NCBI RefSeq assembly: GCF_963678635.1
Contig: NC_087064.1
Location: 35,287,716-35,351,715, forward strand
Direction of reading: 5' to 3'
DNA: 64,000 nucleotides
Source: Symsagittifera roscoffensis
Taxonomy: Eukaryota; Xenacoelomorpha; Acoela; Convolutidae
The position numbers were made by a program, and so were the translations under genes. Below the pieces are notes generated by a model. The model worked only from the letters and a program-made list of their open reading frames with translations. It had not been told where the DNA came from and searched no databases. Below, one piece after another: positions 28,501 to 40,500 of this stretch. Within the stretch, counting starts at the first letter, position 1. Each line of letters begins with the position of its first letter.

Positions 28501-31500
28501 AAGCTAGTGTTTGGATTTAAGATAACGCGCCGTTTCCAATTTTAAATTTATCTGATCTAGTGTAGTGCGCGACCCAAATTAGAGATTCTATAAAGTGATA
28601 AACTGCAATTTGCCTTTCCCTCCAATTGACCTGAGCACGGCGGTAGGAGTGTAGCTTACCTCAACTGAAGAACGATAGACGCAATTGCGAATTCTGGTCG
28701 GAGACCCACTGAATTTCATTGGGTTGTGCTCTTTAAGCCCCGATATAGAACAATAGCCTTAACATTGAGGGTTTTTAAGAAACAGGCTACAGGATTTCAA
28801 CACAAAACTGCCACTGTACAACATGAGGTAATATTGGTGGATGGGACAAATAAAAATTAGCCGGTGGTGCGTTTTGGGATTATTTACCCTGACTATGGTA
28901 GCGCCGCATCAACATGGAATACTTTCAATACTTACCCCAATAGCACACACGCTTTCTCTCTTGTTTAGACTACAGCGGTAGTTGGCAGTCAACTTAGACT
29001 TTTAGGAGGAGCGCGGCGGCGGCACAATTTCTGATGCAGCCAATCGAATCGCGAACAAAGGTAAAACTTGAAAGGTAAACCGGAAATCACATTACACTAA
29101 ACAACAGCGGCACACAGCAAAAACAAACATTAAACAAAAAATCTAGCCATATTGGGAAAAATCAATGCTCGTAGAAAAGTTTTTTCGGGGCAAATCTCCC
29201 GATAAATACACGTGAGAACATTGCCGATTTACATTCAAAAAATTTTCAGTTTCGGGATTTTTTTAGTTTCGGGATAATTTAATGGGTGACCTTTATGAAA
29301 GAAAATAACTGCTGTCGTTCTTCTAAGTGAGTTTTATCTCCACATCTGATTGCAACACAAAAAGGAGCGGTAATGCTCAAATTGAAAAGAATCAAAGAGA
29401 CTGCCTTACAGATAGAGTAGAGATGGCAGATTAAAATTAGAATAATAAAACACAATTTAACGGTCATGCCTTTTATAACAATGTAAATTTTTAGAGCATC
29501 ACGATTAAATTGAGAAGCACAGAAGTGAAGAAAGATTGAGAAATATCGGCAAAATATTGGCCGATGGAAGCTGACAAAATATATTTTTAAAATGTCTATG
29601 TAAAACTATAAAAACAATACCAAAATCTGCCTTGCTCAAATGAAAACCAGATGTTGATATTGACAAAACCTTAAATTTTTAATAACCAGTTTATGAGAGA
29701 TAATAAGCCAGCTAATAAATAAAAGTGATATCAGATTAGTCAATTGTAATCTAAAAAAAATGTACATGGAACAGAATGTTTGCTTGAAATCACACTAACT
29801 TAAAATTTTAAGCAATTTTCAAAATGGAGTGAAATTTTCTGAATTAACAAGGCCAGAGCAAACAATTTTTCGGTTATTAAATTTAGCTACTAAATTGCAA
29901 ATTTGAAGCAAATCTACAAAGAATCGCCAGACGAGTACATCAGAAAGTACGATAGAATGCTTCTTAAAAACCTCAGACTATAATGCAAAACATAGCAACT
30001 GTCTGTGCGAAGCAACAGACAGTTGTAAAAGTGTAAAATAAAAGGACAAGGAAACCAAAAAAAAGTTGATTGAAAACTTTTGAACGTTCGAAGAAAACAA
30101 ATACCACCCTTAATTTCAAATACTGTTTAAGTTTGGCATTTTTTAAAAATTTATCTCATTTAGAGACAAATGGACCAAAAGGTTACTTTTTATTCCGCTG
30201 GGAAACTTTACATTAACCTCCACTTTCAAAAAAAGAAGTCAATAACGTTTACACTCTTGCTGTTCAAGTGGAGTTTGCCTTTCTTTTAACAAAGGAAATG
30301 AACTGAACTTAAAAGAAATCAAAAGTCAAACAGCGGAAAAAAATCATCGCAACCAATACCAGAGTCTGAAATAGTTATTACGTTTTTAAATGTTATTGAA
30401 CAAACTACATCATAATAAAGCTTTTCCAAATTTTTTACTTTTGACCCTTTTTGATTCATAGAAAAAAATTACAACATAATTAAGCTTTTCCAAATCTATT
30501 GCCATTGTTGCTTTTTTGATAAAAACGAGTTCGATTAATTCACACGAAGCGAAGCAGAGCTTCGCACCACTTGCGATAAAACAAAAGCATAGCAATAAGA
30601 ACTAGCAGACAAAAATTGAGATAAAAGCCGCGAAGTCACAACAAAGCTTTGAAAATGAAGAGAAAAGATAGATGTACCGAAATTTTCATATAGTTGTCTT
30701 GAATACAATTCACTTTAAAAACAAACAGGACATATGAAGAACCTGAAATTAAATTTACATAGAAACAAAGAGCCATTAAAGCCGAAAATTTTTGAGCTGA
30801 CACCCGCTGAAGCAAAAAAAAATGTTTTCAAGACCTTTTTCAACCGGTTAAGAAGAAAGTAGAAAAATAGGCAATCAAAGATTGGAAAAGAGTAATGAGC
30901 GTAAGTAAACATAAATAAAACACTGATTTTGTAGAAAAAATCTCAACTTTCGAACTTCGAAGAAAAAAATAGATGCCCTTTAAGCTCTTTGAATTTCTAG
31001 ATTAATTTATGATTGGCGCTTTTTTGATAACATGAACCCAACTAGAGAGAACTGGATGGTTTTGATTCCGCTGGAAATCTAAAAATTAAAATCCACTTTC
31101 GAAACTAGAAGTTCACGTTTTTTCGCGCCATTTCCACGTTCGTATTTGGAGAGTGCTATTTACGTCACTTTCAGCAGATTAATTTTAATTGAACTCAAAA
31201 AGTGCATATATACCTAAGTTATTTCATAAATGCATCAATATGTATGAATGCACATTTGTAGTTACAAGGGACTTTCAAAATTTTTCCTGAAAAAAATCAG
31301 CAAGACCTATTCATTGCTCTTAAACAAAAATTAGGCCGAGTAAACAAAGAAAAAAACTAAATTATACCAATCCGAGTAGTTAAAATTGAAACCATAATTA
31401 TAAACAGAGGCGAAGCTTCGCTTCGCAAACACAAGCGAAAACATGAAAAAAGCAGCTCTATAAAATGCAATAAGTAATATAAGCCTCGAATTAGTAAAGA

Positions 31501-34500
31501 TCGGCTAGGTCTGAGATTCGAACCTTCGACCTAGAAATTAATAGTCTTACACACTAACCACTCAGCCAAGGATGCAAACACAAGCCACAAGTAAAGCAGA
31601 GAACAGATGCTAAGCAGAGAACAGATGCTATGCAATTTCCGATCCTATAGTGAAATTTCCAAATAAGTGAACACTTTTAATGAACTCTTTTATTTGCGAG
31701 TAAGCTTAGAAAAAACACGACCACTAGAGTAAGCAGTTATTGAATAGAACGTGCAATTTAATTGGTTTCCACGACTAAGAAGAAAGTAGAAAAATAGGCA
31801 ATCAAAGATTGGAAAAGAGTAATGAGCGTAAGTAAACATAAATAAAACACTGATTTTGTAGAAAAAATCTCAACTTTCGAATTTCGAAGAAAAAAATAGA
31901 TGCCCTTTAAGCTCTTTGAATTTCTAGAACAATTTATGATTGGCGCTTTTTTGATAACATGAACCCAACTAGAGAGAACTGGATCAATGGTTTTGATTCC
32001 GCTGGAAATCTAAAAATTAAAATCCACTTTCGAAACTAGAAGTTCACGTTTTTTCGCGCCATTTCCACGTTCGTATTTGGAGAGTGCTATTTACGTCACT
32101 TTCAGCAGATTAATTTTAATTGAACTCAAAAAGTGCATATATACCTAAGTTATTTCATAAATGCATCAATATGTATGAATGCACATCTGTAGTTACAAGG
32201 GACTTTTAAAATTTTTCCTGAAAAAAATCAGCAAGACCTATTCATTGCTCTTAAACAAAAATTAGGCCGAGTAAACAAAGAAAAAAACTAAATTATACCG
32301 ATCCGAGTAGGTAAAATTGAAACCATAATTATAAACAGAGGCGAAGCTTCGCTTCGCAAACACAAGCGAAAACATGAAAAAAGCAGCTCTATAAAATGCA
32401 ATAAGTAATATAAGCCTCGAATTAGTAAAGATCGGCTAGGTCTGAGATTCGAACCTTCGACCTAGAAATTAATAGTCTTACACACTAACCACTCAGCCAA
32501 GGACGCAAACACAAGCCACAAGTAAAGCAGAGAACAGATGCTAAGCAGAGAACAGATGCTATGCAATTTCCGATCCTATAGTGAAATTTCCAAATAAGTG
32601 AACACTTTTAATGAACTCTTTTATTTGCGAGTAAGCCTAGAAAAAACACGACCACTAGAGTAAGCAGTTATTGAATAGAACGTGCAATTTAATTGGTTTC
32701 CACGTTTTTAACTCCAATCCTACTAATTCCACTCTCTGCCATTTAACACTTTAGCTATTTAAGACCACTACACTACAGTAAGCTTCTCTGTTTATTTTTG
32801 CCGGTGGGCGCGCTTTCAGCGATAACCGGCTCTATTTTTCTTAGACTCCAACCCTTTGTTAGCAAGCTGATGCCACATTGGCGGGACTGCGTCGTTTACT
32901 ATTAGCTACAAATAACTGTATAATATCTCGCTATTAACTTGAAAAAAAAATATTATTATTTAGTGTTAAGTTTAACATTTTGGTGTAACGTTGTAAAAAG
33001 AGAGTTGAATTGTTTAGGAGTGCAATTGTAAAGGAATAAACTGACAAGGTAATAGGTGTTGAATTGTTCATTGTTAAGTTGTAGGACACCATTTTAAATG
33101 CTCAAAATATGTCTATTGATTTACAAAACGGCAGATTTGACAAAATTATTCAGGTATGAATAATTTGTTTAGAAGTATAGGTGATGATCCGAATTGATAC
33201 CGCTTGTTTTATCAGTTGTTTAGAAGAATAGGTCTATGTTCCGAATTGATACCGCTTGCTTATTGCAACCACAGTCATAAAAGTTCACGTTAATGAGTGT
33301 AGCAGAAAAAATAAAACTTCAATTCATCAAAATTAAACACTGACTTTATTATTATAAATTTCAGTTTTCGAATTTCCAAGACAAAAATATAAGGTCTTTC
33401 TTAAAGCTCTTTGAATTTCAGAAAAAAAAGCGATTGACAAATTTTTGATAAAGTTATTTGAATTTGAGAAAACTGGATCAATAAATGAAAATTTTTATTC
33501 CGCCGGGAAATCTGAAAATTAAAATAGACTTTCGAAACTAGAAGTTTTTTTGCATATTTTCTGTATAACTTTGGAAAAAACCCAAAAGATTGATTCCAAA
33601 ATCTAGCGAATATAAACGAGGAATAAACGATAAAAGTTACACAGATGCCAAACTGAACGTAATAAAAGAAGAAAAAAGCGGTAGAAGCGAGCTTTCAAAA
33701 TACAAGAAAATACAAAATTACGAAAATAAATAAATACAAAAATACTTCGCAAATGCGCTGTCGCCTTGATGTCTTATGTCGTTCAAGCAGTCAACACTCT
33801 AATGATTAACACCAGTTACCAACGAAAATGCTTTAAAAAAGCGAATAATACATATATTACTTTGTTGCAAAATTACATTTGAGCCGTACACTTACCAAAA
33901 ATGAGCACACAATTTGAACTTGTCTTATAAAGGCCTGGTATTGTTTTTTAATCAATTTATAGGAGATCCTCCTACATTGCGAAACCAGCGAAAACTCATA
34001 AAAAGTGCACTTTCAAAAGCTCAAAGAACCTGATCGCAAAATAACCGGGCCGATGAAAAAGTGAAAAGAGAATTTAAAAAAACTGTAGCCATAAAAAAGC
34101 AATTACAAATCAGTCGGAAAGAAACAAAATAGCAGTTAAACAAGAATTCAGAACTATTGAAAAATCGTAGCCAAAAAATCGACCCTGAAAACGTATTAGG
34201 CGATCAACAAGCAAAAACCAAAAAAAAACATGTCTTAAACATTTAGCTAAAACAAAAATTGAGCTAATTCATAATCAATTAGTCATATCGATCTTAGATT
34301 AACATCATCAAAACAATATGCAATCAACAAATTAACCAAACGCATGACACAAGAGGAAACATATGGAGCTATGAAAAATGCTATCAAAGGTTCGCTGCAA
34401 ATTAGAACCAAAATGAAATAACTAAATCGAAAATAGAGAATTAAGAAAATTGAATGCAAAATCAAAACTAATTGCCACAGAAAAGAACTTCTACAAAGCC

Positions 34501-37500
34501 TCTTTAAAACTCTGAAAAGAATTCACTACCTATTGAATTCATTAAATGAACTTAATTGCATCAAAAATAATAAATAAAAAGTTAATACGCAACGGTTAGG
34601 AAGCTGAAACATAACAAAAAGAAGATAACATTATAAGATCGCCCGAATGGAAAAAAACAACAAAAAAACTATATCCAAATGTTCAGCCAAAAAACAATCA
34701 TGCATCTTGTGCATCACTCATCAAATACCTTGGTAGACAGAACAGTCAAGTCCAAATTGCAACCAAAAACTTTCCGGGAATTTATGTTTTTTTAAACCTT
34801 TCAGTTATTAAAAAAAATACGCTGTGCCATCACCTTGAGGGGATTCAAAACGAAATTGCCCAAACGTATTCATGACGCTAAGAATCTTGAAAATAGTATC
34901 ACGCACTTAAAAGCGAAAATCAGAAACCATGCACAAAAAAAAACTGAAAATTAATCAAATAATTTTTCAAAAACCATTTCAAAATTTTGTATTGTGAAAC
35001 AGAAATTTATTTCGCGTGTATAAAAACATAAATCCACAAACTTTTTCACTCTCTTCAAAATTGAACCGGAAACAGAGCCGACAATCTTTCTACTTGTTCC
35101 GGAAACAAATTTCTATTTTATTCATACTGAAAAAAAGCAAGGTCCTGTCGGGACTCGAACCCCAGATCCTAGGGAGCAAAAAATACCCTAGAGTCGAGGC
35201 CAAGTAAGGCACAAAAAAGGGAGCAAAAAAGACCTTAGAGTCGAGACCCTAGAGTAAGGTTCAATAATAAAGCAAGTTCAATTTCTTGTAAGAAAAATTG
35301 TTGACGGGGAAAAAGTCTAATTCTTGATTACAAGTTACTTGCTCTGGCGAGCGTAATGAATAAAAACAAGCTTAAGTGTTTTTTTAGACTAGAATGCAGA
35401 GGTTTGTAAATCCAATCATCAGTTTCGATCAAACTTCAATGATAGCTGAGGTAAAACACCATTTCATACTTAAAATTGAGACCTGATCTAGTTTTTATTC
35501 AAATGCAAAAAGAGTTGTAAAATAATTCAGAAGCTTCAACTTCCGGACACTTTAACTTACGGAGTTTTATTAAGTCTTTTTTTCATATCAAGACTATGTT
35601 AACACATGCAGTTGGAAATGAACGCAAGTAAACACAAAGTACATGAGTAAACAGAAAAAATACTAATTTGTCTGTAAAAAAATCTCAACTTGCAAAATTC
35701 AAGAAAAAAATAGATGACCATGATGCCCTCCGAACTTCTAGAATAATTTATGTTTGACATTTGTTGATGAGATTAACCTAAATTAAAAAAAAATTAACCA
35801 ATAAGTAAAACTTTTATTTCGCTGGGAAATCTGATAATTAAGTTCCATTTTCGACATTAGAAGCCAATCACATTTTTGTGACCTTTACATTTTCGCTTTT
35901 AGATAGTGAAGTTTGCGTTCTTTTTTACAAAGGAAATGAATTGAACTCAAAATCGCCTATTCAAATTAGAGTTTCGAATAGATCAGTTGTCAGCGGCATC
36001 TCGCTAAGAATTGAGAAAAAACATCGAATCGAGGTAAAAAAAAAATGCACACAAAAATAATAAAAAATCGTTTTTCTAACGTTTATTTTTCTTATCTCAG
36101 TCAGGGGTGGATCTAGGGTTTTCTTGAGGGTGGGCCGATTTTCAAAAAAGCGCGGATTATCAAAAGAGCGCGCTCTCCCTCAAAATTAGTATATAATGGC
36201 GGTTGGCCAAAAATTGATTTCTTAAAAAGTACCAAAGTACCCGCTAAACCCGCCCCTGATCTCAGTTATGATTGGTTATAGAGTATTTGTCTACTTACTG
36301 ACAAGTATAAACATTCGATTGTCTTCTTACAGACCGCACCTCGGGCGGGAGGACGTTAAATTGTGCCTATTTTTTTCCAGAATCTTTCATGCCTAAAAAA
36401 AATCCAAAAATTTAGCCTCGCAAAAAAAAATAATAATCTGTTTTAAGAAAATCGAATAAATAATTAACAATACAAAACATCAAACAACCTCCAACGAATA
36501 TCATGGATACTAATATCTTTAAGGACCAGAAGATATTTTTGGATCAAGATATTGATTTGTCCAGAAAAGGGCAATATGCGGAGGAGACATAGTAACATTA
36601 AAGCATCTGGAAAGCTGCATCAATACTTTCATTGAATATTCAGATCAACATAAATAAAAAACTGTGCTTTATTTCCACGCCTCAATTTCGATCAATAAAA
36701 ATCAAGTCATTTGAACAAGCTTTCGAGTTCTGTACGGTCAGGTCATCAAACGGAAATTTAGATGAGCAAGCAAAATCCGACAAAAAGATTTCTCAATGAA
36801 TAAATATCATCGAATATCATTGAACTTACTTTTGTCCATGCCTCCTGCTTCTGGTAACTCGACCCCGGTTTCGTCTAAGTCGCCTCTGCTTCCATCGGCA
36901 TCTCCTGACGATGAATTGGAGATATTCGCACCTTCAAGTCCACCCCCTTCATTGGTCTTCTGCTCTTTCAACCACTCTGCGCATTGGGCTATGGGGGAGT
37001 CTTTCTTGCACTGTATACACAAGCTATCAACCCCGCCCGGCTTGACAAACCTGAAGCAGAAGCGAAAACAATGAACATAGATTTTGAACACTTTCACTTT
37101 TTTAAATAACATTGTTTGAATAACTCGTTTTAGTATTTCGAACTCGAAGACGCCATTGTTACATTAACTTTTAGTTGACGAGCCCAGTTAGTCCTTGTGA
37201 TAGTGTTAGATGTTTTCAGCGTTGGCGGCTGTCATAGCGTAGCAAGCTTCAGGTTAGCAATGCGAGAAGTGAAGTTTTCATTAGTGACCAATCCTGGAAG
37301 AAGAATAGAAGCTACTTACCGGTAATGGCTATTCAAAAATTTCAATTTGGTTTTATACCCACTACGATTGAACAATCATTTTAAATATTGACGCAGAGCT
37401 TGAACCTTATGTCATTAACCTGTCTAGGCAATGCCATAAATCTGCTGCTTTATGTTTATTCAAACTTGAGTATTTTTTTCCAATACTTTCTTTTATGTTT

Positions 37501-40500
37501 TCAGATTTATTTTTTTCCTTGTCTTTGAAGATCTCAAATTTCGTCTTTCATTTGATAAAACGGGCAGTGCTCTGTAACCCAATTGGGTTCGTTAACTGTC
37601 CCCTCACTGTTTTCTGGTGCTTCATATTTAAATTCTCGTTGTATGCATATTTACCATTAACAATGAGAAATTAATTCTTTCTTTCTTTCTCTCTTTCAAA
37701 ATTTTTTTAAAATCAACCACATTAAAGCTTTGCGAAGATTTGAAAGCAATTAGAGTAAAAGTAAGAATCTATTATTTTTTGATCACTTATCACATTTGTG
37801 AAGGAATTTTGGCCTAATTTATCGTTTTCATTAGCGTTCATTTGTCTACGCAGAGGCGAAACTGTTCTTTGCAAACAAATCAATAACGGCAAAAAGGAGT
37901 TTAAAAAATTTTTTCATCTAAAAAGAGTTAAGTCATCAAACGATTAGAAATATCACAATTTTTTTTCGATTACTTTCAAATCTGACCAAACGCGTGAAAG
38001 CATGTCTCTGTAACCACAGTTCACAGCTAGAGTGAAGGCTAAGCCAGGTGTGATGGCTGATCGTTGCAAGGTAGCCAGTTGTAGGGTGACGGAAGTAACA
38101 GTAACGTCTATGGCAGCAGGGCGGCTACCTCGCCATGAAGGAAGATAGACATCCCCGGGCCTCTCTCGAACACCCGGTATAAGATTGGCTTTTCTAAGAC
38201 GGGAGAGAGGTTGGCGGAGACAGCGGTGCTGAAGACCTTATCACGCAGACGATCGTGCCGAGCAATAGGGTCTCCCTCTCCAGATCAGCTCACAGCGTGA
38301 TCACCGAGCTTCCAGTTTCCCTGAGATAAACTTCATGCATTTTCGTATGACAGGTAGGCCCAACCTGTATTGGCAATCAATTTGAAATTCGCGTGGGCTG
38401 AGACGGAGACCAAGGGCAGATATTGGAGAGCGAGAAGCCGCGCACCATCGTGGGATAACGATAGAGAATTTAATCTCACTGACTATACATGATGTTTGTC
38501 GAAGGCACCCTCAGATTGCCGGGAGATGCTGGTCCGAAGCGCGCCTGATTCCGAGACCCCCCACTTTAACGGGAACCAGGCCATATCTGACACGGAAGCA
38601 CCAATGAGCAGGGAGGAAGCGTCCCTCAAACTGTTGTCGAGAACCTTGAGGACGTTGTTGAGTTCGTCATTCGACTAAGCAATTCTGAGGGAGTAATTCA
38701 GCTCGAGTGTTCCAAGGCAAGTGCGAAGAAGACCGATACTTAAATGTGGGCCGTCCGACCCGCTCAGTTTTTCAATTAGTACTTGTGATTTGTCCTCCCT
38801 TTGGATACTCTTAGCAGTGAAACTGGCGCTACCTATCGGGGCTCCCAAAAGTTCGAAGTCACTTGATTGGCTACACGGATTTCATCAGGGAATAGCGATA
38901 GGGCATTGTCCGCAAAGACTTCGCATTTATCCAATCTTAACTCTAAACCCATTTTCGAGGCTTCGTCGGTGACAATCGACAGTTCCTGTATGAGAGATAA
39001 TTCGCTCCCAGCAAGACGGCCATCATCGAGATACCAACTGTTCTGAGACAGGGAGAGAAAATCCGCATTCAACTGTTCAATGATCGGATGGAGAGCAATG
39101 GCAAAAAGTCAGGGCCCAATGGTTCACCTTGTTGAACTCCACACTCACTCGAGACAAGGTGATTGTCGTAGAAAAGATGGTTATGGTGTGAGTGGAAAAA
39201 CTCTGCGAAGTCAGAGAGACCGGGCAGTCTTTTTCTGACCTCCTTTATTATTTGTTGTCTAGAGATAGAATTAAAGGCCTTCCGGAAATCGATTTGTAAG
39301 ATTCCGTGATCACCCGGTAGGTCCTCTACTGTGGCTTTGCAGCTCAGAACAATAGCTTCGACACCAGCTTTTAGTGGCAATGCCCAGCTGGTAGGGTCTC
39401 AAAAGCTGCTCTGCTTCCCTTCTTGCAGCTCGAGCAGACGTCTGACAATTCCACCTACCGCAATGGGACATACATCGTTGTCTTTTTCTCCAGCGCAGCA
39501 AGATTTGCGCTACAAAGCAAGGGCGCGAGAAATACGGGTGCTTTGCCAGCGGCATGAAGGTTGACTTGGGACGTTATGGTGGTTGCCACTGCTACTGCAT
39601 TGGGAGAAGTGAGGTAAGAGGTGGCATTTGAGAAGTGCTCTGGTAACCAGCGGGATGGGTCTGCTGAAGTTCCCCGAGGAAAAGACGACAGAGCTGAAAA
39701 AACAGCTTTGTTTATAAAACTGGTAAGCTGGCAGTAACTCGTCTTCTCAACTCGGCTAGCTTCTTGCCCCGTGTAATGTCACCCTTCGTTGAGCCTTTGT
39801 CTCCTTTTTTCTTAGTGCTGAACTTGTCAGCTGCTGTAGCTTCCAGACATAGGTTGTAATGATCGCCGTCTCGCAAATCTTTTCCGATTTTCGTAGTAAA
39901 TATTACTTGATGGACCTGACTACCTCGTTCCGGTGCTACGATAACGGTTTCCGAAATAGACAAGTCGACCATAGCCAGTGTTAGCCCGGAAGTTGCTTCA
40001 ACTTCCTCGGCAACAAGGGGCCTGGGTTGTGCTCTGGTGCAAGACGTGCAGAAGAAATCTTTATTCCAACGTCGTGTAAATCCTATGCCACTACACGACG
40101 AAATAAACCATCCAAAATCGGCCGCCGCATGACACCACACTGATCACTGAAATTAAGTAATAGCTTTTTTGAGTAATCTGCAAATGTGTGTGATGGGCGG
40201 GCCGGGGTTCATTTCGATGTACCCGCTGTAGAGAATAAGTAGTGAAAGCCAGTAGGCCTATGACCGGTGTTTGCTTTCAACGGGTCCAGTGAGTACAAAT
40301 TATACAAAAGAAGCAAAGTAAGGACATTGGACGAGGCTTTGTACTTCAATATATAGATTAAAAGAGTTCTCAAGTGAGGGGAAGTTTGTGCTTCGATGAT
40401 GGATACGGAGATGAGATACAATGACAAGAGGTGCCAACGCCATTAGAACTATGAGGGACTTCCTCTGGTTGATACCTCCTCGATTTCTAGAGGCAGCGTG

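Larger units (their letters stand above)
30850..32704 (+). repeat. 927-bp tandem duplication carrying family A and a SINE
   Basis: Unit 1 is 30850-31776 and unit 2 is 31777-32704. Both start 'aagaagaaagtagaaaaata' and end 'aattggtttccacg'. Each contains one family A variant and one tRNA-derived SINE. Only a handful of differences are visible, so the duplication is recent or homogenised. Confidence 0.92.

Noticed and set aside
28640-28760. U1-like small RNA (CTTACCT motif)
   Set aside because: Only the short splice-site-like motif agrees; the remainder shows no U1 Sm site or stem-loop order that I can recognise.
31510-31575. Functional tRNA gene
   Set aside because: Box A and box B are good but the stems do not pair cleanly, and the sequence sits inside a repeated element with two other copies.
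36796-37074. Plus-strand 92-codon frame
   Set aside because: It is the antisense of receptor exon 3, which has canonical splice sites and phase on the minus strand.
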